Shown piece after piece: positions 51,200 to 63,100 of a DNA stretch of 64,000 bases. The DNA lies in assembly GCF_004798865.1 (NCBI RefSeq), contig NW_025335854.1, forward strand, positions 6,916,170 to 6,980,169. Reading direction: 5' to 3'. The stretch is from Varanus komodoensis. Taxonomy: Eukaryota > Chordata > Lepidosauria > Squamata > Varanidae. Made by a program: the position numbers and the translations under genes. The notes beneath the pieces are model-generated. The model was not told where the DNA came from. It did no database searches and saw only the letters and a list, made by a program, of their open reading frames with translations. The first letter of the stretch is position 1. Each line of letters begins with the position of its first letter.

Positions 51200-51310
51200 A
51201 CATTTCTATGCCGCCCCTTGCCGAAGCCTCGAGGCTGCTTACAACACAAAAAGATACATTGAAATACAATAGAACATAATAAATTACCAATAAATACAAA
51301 AATACAAAAT
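51199..51310 (-). mobile_element. L2-type LINE 3' tail
   Basis: CATTTCTATGCCGCCCCTTG, then GAGGCTGCTTACAACAC and an A/T-rich end, is the reverse complement of a typical L2-like terminus joined to its ATT repeat tail. Confidence 0.72.
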
Positions 51311-54300
51311 TTCAATTTGATACATCCCTACACACACTTGGGGAGGGAAGGGTCAGCCCTCTCGGCTTTCTGTGCTGTGACCACTAAAATCACACCCACT
51401 CACCACATCAGCTTTTTTACTAAGCTTACTTGCATGGAGACGGGGACAACTTTCCTTTGGAGGGGTGTTCCTTGTCCACCTAAAGGACCTAGGAGGGCGG
51501 CCCTTTTCCAGATGATGCGAGCGCATGTTCATCCCTGGTGTTGTGCGCATATGTGCCTGTCGGTTGTCCAGCTGGCTCCTCTTGATCCTTGTGCACACCT
51601 CTGCTTTGGTCCTGAAGCAGTGACACAAGTGTGCAGCTTCTCTCCCTTCCTCCGTGTGTCTCTACATGTGCGCACCGGGACTTACTCTTTCACACGTCTC
51701 CATCGCAAAAAGTCACCATTCCAGACGGTGCAGAGGGAAGGGACGGACGGAGCCACTCAACCACTTTCTTTTTCTAGGTCCCTTCTGCCTGGCCATGCTG
51801 CCCAGTTGTAGTGAGTGGGCCAGGCACTCCCTCTGTGCTGACTTCCCACGGTCTGTGTTACTGGATTCTGAAGAGGTGATGGGACACCTAGAGGATCAAG
51901 GGATGGCAGGACCTTTGAAGCGCCATCAAGGTTGCTGCCCACGGTGTCCCAGGCCAACCATGTTTTGGAAGAGAGGGGAGGAGACCGGGAGAGGAGCACG
52001 CTCCATTGCCTTGCCCATTCTCGGATGAGTCATCGGGAGAAGGTTTGTGCAGGTCTGTCTGGGTGGCTGTCCAGCAGCGAGAGCCAACCTGAGAATGGAG
52101 CCTGCTGGGAAGGATTGGAAAGCAGCTCCCAGTCCGGGATCAACACTCACGCTTTACATGAGCAGAGGGCTGTCGTTCAGGCTGCTGGAGAGCTTTGGGT
52201 TGCGTTGCCTTGTCTGTTGGGAATGCCAGTGAAGACTGGCATTGTGAAGGGCTACCTGGTGTTTCGGAGCCTAGAGCAAGACAAGAAGGGGCTGGCTCAG
52301 GGCAGATTTCTTACTTGCTCCTTCCTCCCTCCTCCCTTTTTCCAGTCTCCACCTCTACATGCCTTCCTAATCTCCTTCTCTGAGCCCTTTCCTCTACAGA
52401 TCTCACTTCTCCCAATACCCACCCAGCATCTTGAACCCCAAATCAGGACGACTGTATACCACTAATCTCTTTCATGGACATAAAGCTATTTCATGAATGA
52501 GGGGGACTGGTTAAATTTTGCGGAAGAATCTGAATGGAAATTGGCATGGCTGCCCCATTTCATTGAAATTCCATCATCCACACCAAGTGACAGCTCAAGC
52601 AAGGGGACAGAGTTAGGTGGCATCTGAACTAATCCTGGAGTGGAGCAAACACCAAACTCTAAGGTGGAACAGCAGGAGTAGATTCTAACAGCTATCATGG
52701 AAGGAAGCCATCGTGCTGAATTTCCCTGCGGTGTCAGAAGCCATTTTGAAAATTCAAAGCATGCTGGAATTGGGCAGGCCATAGCCTGTTGTTAACATGA
52801 CAACCCTGTGAAGGTGGGTTGTTGGGGTGGTTAAACTGCTCACAACTGTGAAACTGGATGTCAGTTCTGGGTGGCTTGTGACCCACTTCAACAACCCCCT
52901 GGCTGGATCTGCAGTAACAGCAAGCTTCAGCACAGCCCCACAGCAGCCGGAGTTTTCAAGATGGCGGCTGGCACGGCAACGAGGATCCCCTTGGGGAGAC
53001 TCTCCCACCGTGGGCAAGGCAGCGCAAGGACTCGAATTCAGCACCATGGAGAGCAAGCAGGCAAGTTATCCTGGCAGTGGATTAGTGCAACTGACAATAT
53101 ATAACCTTATAATATATAACAATATATAACACTGACAAAACCCGTCTGAGTGCAGAATCTGTTTTGCTAGAGCATCCCGGCTCTTTCCCACCATTCCAGG
53201 CCTCTGCTCAGTCAGGAGGGTCCTGGGAGCGACACACTGCCTGGGAACTGCTCCCATGGACGGAAGGAGTCTGCCCTCCCCTCCTCAAAGCTGGAAGGCC
53301 CCGTGGGGAGTCCAGAGTGGACCCCACCCCCCCAGCCCCGGAAGCTCCGGGAATTAGGTTCTGACTCCTCCGTGCAGCTGATGCCGAAGGACACCTGTCT
53401 CAAGAGCTTCCAGTCCGAGGCCAGGGCGATGGTGTGGCACACATATAAAACTGCATTGCGATGCGAAAGTTTGCCATTTTTATGGGGTTTTTATGCGTGT
53501 GAAGAGGCGATGAAAATCATTCAGCCACTCCTTTTTCACTGCTGTCCAGCCCCTTCCTTTCAATAACAGGATGAACTAGTAATCCGCCTCCATTCCCCCG
53601 CAAATGAGCACTTAGTCCTTTCTTTACACGCGCGGGTCTGTGTGGCCGAGCTTGCGTCCAGCGACCACAGACCTGATTAGGTTAGCAGCTAATGGACCTA
53701 CTCTTTTAACCCCAAGTCAGTGTCTTTCAGAGCTGTGAGGCGCGAACTCGGCTGAAAGGGGGCCCCTTGTGCGATTCCCTCCCAGCACGAAGCCCTGTGT
53801 TCCTTCTTTAGGTCTCTTTTGCCAATCTCACTGCAGGCAACTCCTGCTGATTCCCGTTCCTTTCACTGAGGGAGAAGAGGACCCAAAAGGCCTCATGGGG
53901 ATTTCTTTAGTTTTGGCTAAATTTCGGCTCAGGCTTCCCATGATCTTACCGCTGTAGTTGTTTCTGGGGGGAGGAAGACACAGCCTTGCCACAGGGCAGG
54001 CGAAGGCAATATGGCACCCCCACCCCAGAGAGCTTTCCCTGTGTCCAGCAGGATGTTCACCTCCTTGCACTTTCAAACTGGGACCCCACCCCCACCCCGG
54101 TGTATATTCAGGAACCAGTTTTGGGGGGGTGGTCAGAGGGGCCACCAGCAAGCCAGCTGTGGCCGGGGGCAGGGGGGCAGCTGGGAACCACCTGAGGGAG
54201 GGCTTGGGGAGGGCTGGACGCCCGTGTCTGAGCAGGTGGGGGGCTGAGAGAGAACAGCGGGGAGGACTGTCTAGGGAAAGGTCTTGGGAAGGAGCCTGTC

Positions 54301-55127
54301 CTGCTTCTTCATGCACTGAGGAAGAAAGATGAGGGAGACGTGAGAAGGAAAATTGGCGTGGGTGTGAATATATGCAGAACAGTGCGCGATGGGGGCCATT
54401 TGACTCTTTCTGGGGCGGCGTTCTGCCGGCCCTGAAAGCCACGGGTTCAAAAGAGCTGTTTACCGTGTTGGAGCTCAGAACCTGCCCCTGCCTTGTGCTC
54501 AGGGGGCTTGTCCGTCGCCGCGCTTCCCAGGACAGACGTGCTGTGCGAGTGCCCCGGACGGCTCCTCAGAGGTGTGTGCAGACCCCCAGACCTTGCCTAA
54601 CTGTACTCTCCAGCCTGCCTATGTCAAGAGTGAGCAATCTGGCACTCTGCAGATGCTTTGGACCTCAACTCGACCCCAGCAGGACCCAATCCCTTCCCCT
54701 GGCAACGTTTATGCCAAGTCAGCTGCGGGCATGTGCCTTCCACAGATTCATAGGAGATTGAGGCAAGCAGAATGGGAAATTTGCAGCAGCAGCAGCAGCT
54801 CCAACTCAGCACGTCTTTTAAAATCCACGCCCTTGTCTGCAAGCAGGCCGTCCCAGCACCTTAGCCACAAATACCAGTCATGGATGCCATGATTACCACA
54901 ACTTCAGCAAACCTTGATGGCTTGTTCAAGCCACGGTGCACCCTGGCACCCTTTTCCTGATTGCCAACCTGCATTCGGACAGTGCAACAAGCTACATCCA
55001 CAGGAGTGCCCTTGGTAACTGCCCTCGCTTAAGCAGGCCCCCCTAGACAAAGCCCAGTGCCCAATTTATAGTGCACCCCCACCCCCCTTCCCCCCCACCA
55101 GCAGCATCCCCAACAAGTCCTTATAAT
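51311..55127. other. intron 1 stretch, no gene recognised
   Basis: Mostly unique-looking, GC-rich sequence. Small features are three TATATAAC units near 53090-53130, a GCA run near 54783-54797 and a fragment of the short reptile repeat at 54618-54665. At about 53560-53720 there is a repeat-free patch with CTGATTAGG and AGCTAATGG that might be regulatory. Confidence 0.35.
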
Positions 55128-55565
55128 AGAAACATAGAAACTTAGCAAGTCAGAAGGGGTCTCCCGGGCCATCTAGTCTGACCCCCGGCTCCAGCTGGCT
55201 CTGCTCACGACATGCCCACCATGTGGACGTCCAGCCTATCCTTGAACACCCGCACCGATGGGGCGTCAGCCACCTCCCATGAAAGCCCATTCCACACCCT
55301 CGGGGTCCCGACTGTCAGGAAGTGCTTCCTGGCATCTAAATGGAGCCTTGGCTCACTGAGCTTTGCTCCGTTGGAGCATGTCCTGCCTTCCTCCGCAGGG
55401 GAGAACAGGTCTCTGCCCATCTCCATGTGACACCCCCTCACATACCTGTATGTTGCCAACAGATCCCCTCTGAGTCTCCTCTTCTCCAGGCTGAGGAGAC
55501 CCAGGTCCCTCAGCCTCGCCTCTTATGGCTTTCCCTGCAATCCGGTCACAATCCTTGTGGCCCTT
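55128..55565 (-). mobile_element. CR1 LINE 3' end, subfamily B, copy 2
   Basis: On the minus strand it encodes MATYRYVRGCHMEMGRDLFS, then HFLTVGTPRVWNGLSWEVAD and VRVFKDRLDVHMVGMS, nearly the same as the 31457-31870 copy. The 3' end (low coordinate) keeps the GACTTGCTAAGTTTCTATG wording. 5'-truncated and in the same orientation as copy 1. Confidence 0.93.
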
Positions 55566-56400
55566 ATGGGACTTCAAAATGCCTCTAGCCGAGGCAAGGC
55601 TTCCAAATGTAAGCCGCATGATAGATTTGAAATCAGGGATCATTTTTGTCTCAGGGATGCTCCTGAAATCAGAACCTTTCTTCCACATCCATCAGAATCC
55701 CTCAGGGTTCTTAGTATTCATCAGTTTGCTGTCATGCTTTCTAGGTCTTTGGGCTAGAAACTGACTTTGAAAAACACTCAAAACTACAATTGTGGAAATC
55801 TGCTAAACTTTGGGTACAAGCCACCAGTGTTTCCTTTCCAATTGTGCCAAAGACTAGAAAAATAAATAAGCAGATAGGGGGGAAATGAGTATATTAGGTG
55901 GTTGGGACTGTAAGAAGATGGATGGGAGTGGATATATAAAGTGTGAGAATGAATGGGGAATAATGGAAATTAATATAAATGGGCCATGAGGAGATAGTTT
56001 AGATTTGTCAAATTTGGAATGGAAGACAAGAGACCTGTAGCTTCTCCCATGCATCTTTCCTTTGATTCTTTCCTCTGCCTCAACTTGACCATCTGTAATG
56101 CAGAAGGGCTCCAGATCAGCTACAAAGGAAGTCCAAAGGACTAAGGAAAAAGATTCATGCTGTCTTCCAATTTAGCAGTGGATTTAGGAAATGCAAGGAG
56201 GTGCTCCAGTTTGCTGTTCTAGTGACTGAAATAAATATGGGATAAAAAGTCCCATCTCCACCAGATTGGCAGTTATGTGCGGTAGGATATCTTAACAGAT
56301 TAGGCTGAAAAAAGTAGACTGAATTTCAAAAAGTGAATAGCTACCCAAACTTTACTGAATCATAGAAAGACCTTTGTTTAAGTATCTGGAGCTATATCTG
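55566..56400. other. intron 1 stretch, no gene recognised
   Basis: AT-rich unique-looking sequence with purine-rich patches (55860-55990). No exon or named repeat is seen. Confidence 0.35.
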
Positions 56401-56640
56401 GAGAGCCAGCATGGTGTCGTGGTTAAGAGCACGGGACTGGGACTCAGGCAATCTGGGTTCTAGTCCCTGCTCAGCCATGGAGCCCACTAGGTGACTTTGG
56501 GCCAGTCACAGACTCTCAGCCCAGCCTACCTCACAGGGTTGTTGTTGTGGGGATAAGATGGAGGAGGAGAATGATGTAAGCTGCCTTGAGCCCTTTGTAG
56601 GAAAAAGGCAGGATATAAATCCATAAATAAATAAATAAAA
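56401..56640 (+). mobile_element. Sauria SINE, near complete
   Basis: It begins GAGAGCCAGCATGGTGTCGT followed by GGTTAAGAGCACGGGACTGG (tRNA A-box part) and GGGTTCTAGTCCCTGCTC (B-box part). The body GACTTTGGGCCAGTCACAGA and CCTACCTCACAGGGTTGTTG comes next, then AAGCTGCCTTGAGCCC and an AAATAAATAAATA tail. This is the characteristic layout of the squamate Sauria SINE, mobilised by a LINE. It is the best single clue to the host clade. Confidence 0.93.
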
Positions 56641-57339
56641 ATCAGCTCAGGCTTCTAATGGGCTGAAACCACAACCACTACAGAACATACTGAATGGACT
56701 GGCCTTTCATACACAAGAAACCTGGGCTAAAAGAAAAGTCATTTTGCTCAGCCTGGTTGCTCAGCAACATTCTCTCCCTTATGACCCTTTTCGCACCCTA
56801 GGGTCTCTGCGGTTAATTAGCTCTGCCCTCTGCATGACCCTCCCTATTACATTAATAACTGTTTTAAAAACTCCAAGAGCATGTTAACCCTTAGTTTACA
56901 CCTTTGGTCGTGGTGGGGCAGACCCCCGACCTTGCTATTTCAGAAGGATAACCTGGACAACCAAGACGGTGTATGGTGGGAATCGCTGCCCTACAGCAGT
57001 ATGGCTGTCTGAGCCTGGAGTCACTGTATTGCCTCTGGACTAGCCTTCCCCAGTGGATGCTCTCCAGGGGTGTCACATTTCAACTCGGCTCCATCCAGTG
57101 TATCCCGTGTTTAGGAATGCTAGAAGTCACAAACCAGGTGGGGGAAGACTTCACCCCATTGTTCCTGAAGGCTCCTATAATCTTATCCCCCCCCCCACAC
57201 ACACACAATGGATGGTCTTCCTGATCATTCCAACACAGACTTTAACATTCCCAGAGGAATAGCTTGTACAGGCCCTTCCGCTAAACCTCCTTATTTACTC
57301 AGCGTGTCCAAGTATTCCATGCAAAACATGGTGAGCCTG
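56641..57339. other. intron 1 stretch, no gene recognised
   Basis: A repeat-free patch at 56790-56890 with GGTTAATTAGCTC and ACATTAATAAC may be regulatory. The remainder is unique-looking and has a run of C then CA units near 57187-57206. Confidence 0.3.
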
Positions 57340-57790
57340 CCGTAATTAATGCAGGCTGGGGCCCTATAAAATTTTTATTGCCCTGAGTCAGTTGAGACTG
57401 AAGAGATGCCCTGGATGTCCGTGAGTTATGCAGCTTTTCCCAATAAGTGGCAATGAAAACTTTATAGCATCCCCGATGTGGCAGATTTTGTTTATGCCAC
57501 TGTTTTTAGTCCCCTTTTTGAAAAGAAAATAAAAACTTGCTCCGCAGTCTCCTTGAAGCGCATTAGTTACCATAGAAATAGTGAGGTCACCCGAGTAGAC
57601 AGAGCTTGAAGGACACCCCTCGCTCGGGCGCAAGAGAAGGTTGTCCCTGAGCCTCAGCTGCAGGATCTGGCCATTGTCGGTTGCAGAAAAGTTATCAGAC
57701 GCGGAACAGGAAGAAGAGCGTGCAGAGCATATAAGTAAGTTATTCCCATGAGCTACAATGTTTGAAAACAGAGACATTCGAATGTAAAGA
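57340..57790. promoter_or_regulatory. candidate conserved noncoding element with RFX X-box-like site
   Basis: A repeat-free block with CCGTAATTAATGCAGG near 57340, CCCTATAAAATTTTTATTG near 57362 and GTTACCATAGAAAT at 57566-57579. The last is close to the RFX X-box GTTNCCATGGNAAC, and TGAGGTCAC follows it at once. Motif grouping suggests an enhancer or cryptic promoter. Inference only. Confidence 0.33.
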
Positions 57791-59090
57791 ATTTCTGCTC
57801 CGAGGATAACCAGTAGGGTAATTTAGTCTAACTTGTTAGCGGATGATAAATCCTTTCCAATAACAACAAGAACTTAGAACTGATTCTGTGCTTTGAGAAC
57901 ATCAGGCCCTCCCTGTTCGGTCCCGGGAATCCAGTCTGGTAGACCAACCTTATCCCAGTCTGCATGCACTTATTCCAATATCTTTATTCGGCATACTTTG
58001 CCGACAGACTAGCACCTGGTGGAATGCACCGCATGAATCAGATAAGAATGGTTCACAGTAACAAGGTCATTTAGAAGCAAAAATAACCACTTATTCCTGC
58101 TGAATGCGCATTATTTTTAAATGCAACCACAGAAATGTCCACAGAATTCCAAAGGCAAAAACGAAACGCCCAGCTTTGTGCTGTCAGCAGCAACCCAAGA
58201 AGGCTTTCCCAGGCATTGCCAGGTAGGCGCCAGAATGACAGAAAATGTGCTCCATTTGCTGGGGCGTCCCAGTGTGGGGGTGACCATGGCAAGGGGTCCT
58301 CCAAGAGAAGCTGCTGAAGCTGGTGATGGCTCGCTAGGAACCACCATGGCATAGAGGATCCATGGATCATGCCTCCGCCGAGGAAACACCAGCTGTGCAA
58401 TTTGTTCTTCTGGAAGAAGGAAACCCCATCCATGAGAGAGAAAACCCCCAGGCCACCCCCGTGTCAGCTGGCTGCATTATCCCCTCTGCCTTGCACACAC
58501 AATGTCTCAAATGGCCACAGTGCCTCAGATAGGCCAGCATGAAGAAAACCACAGCCATCATCACCGGCACGAGGTGCGATGTCCAAAGGGACTTTCAGCT
58601 GAAGGTGTTCTGCATGTCTCACCACCGCTTCAGTGGCACTCCTGCCAGGGCCCTGCATCCTGAAGAGGTTCACAGCACAGACCTGACAGAGTCGCCCTCG
58701 GCTGGAAGATCAAAGGATGGGAGCAATTAAAGCACTGCAAGGATTAAATCAGATGGATTGCAATTTTCGCTCACTGTAAAAGTTCAGATACTACTTGAAA
58801 ATCCATGTGTTTTTATTGACTTTGTTTTTGTATCCTTTCTGCATTTGGTCCTGATATTTTAAATGAAAGTCTTAAGGAAGAGTAATCTGGAGCCACTCTG
58901 TTGTCTTGGAAGAATTTCTGGAGACATAGCAAAAATATCTAGAGGGAGAAAAAAACAGCTTCATATGGTTTGTCCCAGAAAACAAGAGGAGGTTTCTCTA
59001 CTGAGGTTATTAACTGTTGAAATTTACGAAAAAGGTCTTACTTGGCACTCACTTCCTGGAGGGATTCAGTTAACCAGGGCTGTTAGCACT
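57791..59090. other. intron 1 stretch, no gene recognised
   Basis: Unique-looking sequence of mixed composition with short frames on both strands. No repeat I can name. Confidence 0.35.
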
Positions 59091-59094
59091 GGAT

Positions 59095-59260
59095 TGTTAG
59101 AGTGATGTGCCATTGAGTCATCTGCACCTGAGGCCTGTCGGCAGGTCCTTTTCTTGACACCCCTGCTCATCTCTCGCAAACTCCAGGCTGCGGCTTCCTT
59201 TTTGGAATGAGTCCACCTCATGCCTGGTCTTCCCCTTCTCTCTCTGCCTGTGATAGGACG
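59095..59260 (-). mobile_element. BovB (RTE) LINE 3' end
   Basis: On the minus strand it reads GRERRGRPGMRWTHSKKEAA, then WSLREMSRGVKKRTC and SMAHHSN. This corresponds to the RWLDSIKEAT, LQELS and tail region of BovB. Short and diverged. Confidence 0.75.
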
Positions 59261-59879
59261 TATAGTGGAAATGTATAGTGGAAAAGGCCCGCCACCCCCA
59301 TGCCTGTCCCTGCCTGTAGGGGAAGGAGGCTTGGGACGATGCTCAGCAGAAAAGCCCAGACGTAACGAGTGCTGTAATGGTGCTGCATTCACTTCCTTTC
59401 AATTACAAAATGGTAATGATTTTTAAGGTTATGGTGCCGTGATGCTTCCTGCTTTTTGGCCTGAGCACTGGAGCAGGGCCCTTCCTTGGGCAGAAATACT
59501 GCCCGTACAATTCCCCTATTATTTCTGTATGGGAAAGGATCAGAGACCAAAATTCAACCGGACGGTTGCAGAAGGGTTCTGAAATACCCAGCAAGAGGCT
59601 AGGCCCTCGTGTGCCCCCTTGGGACCACGGATCTGGACCGCCCACAGCAAGCCCGCTTTCTGAAATCGGGCCAAATTATCTTGAGGCTTCTATGAGAGAC
59701 GCGGACTTATCCATTGCATTGCTCAGGCACTGCCTCCCTGTACAGTCACCTTCATTTTATAATGATCAGGCACAAAATCCTATCGATTCCAAAAGAAGGG
59801 TTGTTTATTTGCATAATAATGATGCCATAATTCACCAGGCTGGCTCCCTCCCTCCCTCCCTGCGCTGCTTCATGACATT
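59261..59879. other. intron 1 stretch before the CpG island
   Basis: Unique-looking, with an AT-rich patch (TTATTTGCATAATAATGATG near 59804) and CCCT repeats just before the island. Confidence 0.35.
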
Positions 59880-60900
59880 GCATTTGCCTTTGAAGCCGCG
59901 CACAGGAAGGGCCGCGATGGCGAGGAAACAACCTGCTGATTGGCCACCCATTCGCGGCTCGGCTTCGCCTCCTCTCAGGCAAGAGGCGCACGGAGCAGCG
60001 GGGTGCGGCACGGCCCTCCGGCCCTCCCTCCCTCGGTCACACGCAGGACCTTCCTCCCGAGCCGAATCGCATGCCCAGAGCACCTTCTCGTGCCCCTGGC
60101 GAGCGGCATCCTCGTCAGCCACCTTTAAGGGCATCGCTCCGGGCTCCGGGTCTGAAGCTATGCGCGTCCTATAAGGACGCACGCACGTATTCTTCCATGT
60201 CTGGGAGAGAATCCCCCACCTGCCACCCGTGTGCCAGCTCTTGATTCCCCCCCCCTCCAAATCATTATGGTATTTTATGATGACTCAGTCGTACTGGTAT
60301 AATGTACTTATAGGGCCTTTTTAATATGCATGGTCCTTTAGGCGAGCCGGATGGAGAGGGGCCGCCCAGCAAGTGAGAGACAAGGGCGAAAAGACCCAGC
60401 TGGGAGCAAATGCCGGGATCTCTGCGCAACTGCTTTGCTGCTGTCGCGAGGCCGTGCCTGAAAACCCGCAGGCCGCGCCTGCAAAAGCGCCCGGCTCCCA
60501 AGAGCGGGGTTTCTGCGTCCTGCGGGGCCGCATGGGCCTTTATACACCGTAAGGCGTAGCCACGCTTCCCATGTGCCACCCGCAGCAGCAAACCGAAGCG
60601 AGGAGTGGAGGTGGACTCAGAGCCGAAAATGGGTCGCCAAGGAGCAAGCGGAGGGAAATGGCGCGCGCAGGAGGGGGACACGGGCCTGACCGAGCCTCCC
60701 GCGAGGAGGGCACTAGCGGACGAGCCGCAAACGAGGGCAGGCAGGGCCCTCGCGATGCCCAAGGATCGCGCGTTGCACTGCTGCGCGTTGCGCATGCCAG
60801 GGCTGGAGAGATCAGCAGCCCCTGCGCCTCGCGCTCCGAGCAGCCACCAGCCCTCTCCACCGCCGCACCTCTCGCTTGCTTCCTAGGCTGGATGCGTTGC
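59880..60900. promoter_or_regulatory. CpG island, candidate promoter or regulatory island
   Basis: About 1 kb of GC-rich sequence in which CpG is dense; by hand I count six to eight CpG per 60 bases over most of 60421-60840. That contrasts with the CpG-poor flanks. It holds a TGACTCA AP-1-type site at 60281-60287 and a CCCTATAAGTA stretch on the minus strand near 60315. No LHX4 first exon, and no other exon, was recognised in it. It could be an alternative or divergent promoter of LHX4, the start of an antisense RNA, or part of the promoter domain. Confidence 0.7.
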
Positions 60901-62999
60901 CTGTGCAAATGCACGCATTTAAAATAAAGGGGCCAAGATGTTTCATTATTCCTGGTTCTGGACATAGATTTTGTTGCATTTTATTGGCTCTGCTGGTCTT
61001 TGTTTTGGTGTTTTCTAACATTTTTGTCCTGTTACATTTGTCAGAAGAAGACGAAGACTACGACCAGCAAACCAAAATATGTACTTCAGAGGAATAGCCC
61101 AGGGAGGACTGAGCAACCTCGACAGACAAGAAGTTCAGGAGTCAGCTGGGAAGAAAAGGGGTGCGCACAGGTGCGGTGGGTGGGAGGGCAGCTTGCATGG
61201 AAAGGCTGGCCGGATCCCTGAAGAGCCCCCCTTCAGTGCTCAGCAGCCCCCCTTCGGACCTCCTGTCCCTCGTGGATCCCTCTTTCTCCTGCCCTGTTCC
61301 TCGCCAAAGAATTTTAGATCCTGCACCAACTCAAGAGATGTAGCCGGGAACAAGGACACAACGCTGCTTGTGGCCGCATCTTCCCTAAGTGCAAAATGGT
61401 TTCTTTGGAGTCAGATTTAGATATATTTCATCACAGCTTGTAGAACCCAGTATAGACTGACGTTCTCATGGATTTTCTCAGCAGCCGGTTCCCAAAATGT
61501 CTTCTTCCTTCAAGATATGCTGTGAGGTCATTCATTTATTCCTGTCCCATCTTTGTGCCAGCCAAGAGTCATGGAAGATCTGCAAGGCAAGCAACGCTGG
61601 GGCTCCAGCTGCCCAAGACAAGGACGCGAGGAAAGGTGTCGCAGGGTTCGCCTCCTCTGAACACAGCACCTTCTCAGCACCTTCAGAAGCTTTTCCAGGC
61701 TGCTCAGATTGTGCTCATTTTTATTGGCCAGGGCAAACCTTTAGTATGTTACTTCCTATCAATCTGTGACATGGTTCCTTAACTTTTTACAATCAAATGA
61801 CCTTCTGCCCAATTTTTCACTTAAAAAATCAGTGCTGCTCTCAGATTACAACCTAGGATAATCCATAAAATAACACATGCACCCAAAATAAACTAAAAGC
61901 AAATTTCAGGGGATAATACTGAAGAAACAGGACATAAAATTGAAATAAATTGGCAGTGCAGTCAGGCACACAAAGAAACTGTAAAGGAGAAGCAGCAGCA
62001 CCTAACTCAGAAAATCCTTCCAGAGGAGAGGAGGAGTCAGTTCTATTTCCAACCTGCTGAGGCTGCACTTAAAAACAGGAGCTAATTAATAATAACAGCA
62101 ATGATAAATAATTGTCCGAGATTAGCAGCTTTTCTCAATTGGTGCAAAGCTTTATTTCTGATTAATATTTTACATGGCTTCACCTAATATCCCTCAATAA
62201 AAGGAGTTATTTCATTCTTCCACTGTTTGCATTCAAATATTCAGCTACTCAGGTGCACGTAGGAGAACAGAAAAATGTAACCTATAAAACAGTTAAGAAT
62301 AACCTGCATTGCCTGTAAATTACTTATGGTTCTTCAGTCACAAAGAATGGATGGGAAGTGACACCTTCATTTTTCACTGTGACAGAAGCAAGAATACAAG
62401 TGAATTTGATTTTATACATATAAGTCTGGTTCAAGACCTGGGATTTTCTTCCTCATTATGGGCGTCAAGCCGGCCTAGCTAACCTACCCAGACCGTACCG
62501 TAACCGTCGTGGTGCATAGCAGTTGGTCCGATCTTGGATATATCTGAGTTTTGCATAAAACATCACAGACATTCAGAACCCTTCACTATCTTTTGTCCTC
62601 GTGTTCACAGATGGCTTTCCCCCATTATCTCTCTCCATGTACCTCTTGCCAACTGAGGCCAACATTTAATGCGTCTGATGAAGAGGGCTCTAGGAAGGCC
62701 ATTTTGCCTTACATCCGGTCGCCATTAAGGGGCCACAAAATGCTACTGATTTTGCTCTATTGACTACGAAGCCTACAATTTCAGGAATATCCAGGTATGA
62801 ACGGAAGAACTAAAACGAAGAGCATCTAATATTCCTTACTGTACTAACAATGTTGACAGAGTAGGGAAGCAAGATTTGAGTTATCCAGATTTTCTGAATG
62901 ATGTGGATATCACTCTTTCTAAGACTTCCCCACGGAACTCGTTTAGGGGGACTGCCGCAACAAGAGAGAATCACCAAGCAAATACTGCTGGCGCAATGC
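60901..62999. promoter_or_regulatory. AT-rich flank of the CpG island; candidate regulatory block at 61790-62460
   Basis: From about 61790 to 62460 the sequence is AT-rich, free of repeats I can name and rich in TAAT motifs (GCTAATTAATAATAAC near 62080, CTGATTAATATTTTAC near 62159). It has no notable frame. The remainder up to 62999 holds nothing I recognise. Confidence 0.28.
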
Positions 63000-63100
63000 T
63001 ATGCTTTCTTGTAATGTTTTTGTGTCTTTCGGTCGGTGCTGTCTGTACTGTGAACCGCCAGGGAGCTCTGGCGATCAGGTGGTATAAAAATTCGGCAAGC
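63000..63100 (+). mobile_element. possible L2-type LINE 3' tail
   Basis: TGTGAACCGCCAGGGAGCTC followed by GTGGTATAAAAATTC resembles the L2-like terminus seen elsewhere. No terminal simple repeat remains. Confidence 0.5.

Noticed and set aside
58464-58480. ATGCAGC-type string considered as the end of LHX4 exon 1
   Set aside because: No GT donor follows and the upstream codons do not read GLPEMLG.
59566-60174. 202-codon plus-strand open frame running into the CpG island
   Set aside because: Stops are rare in CpG-rich DNA. No motif, and no splice or start context supports it.
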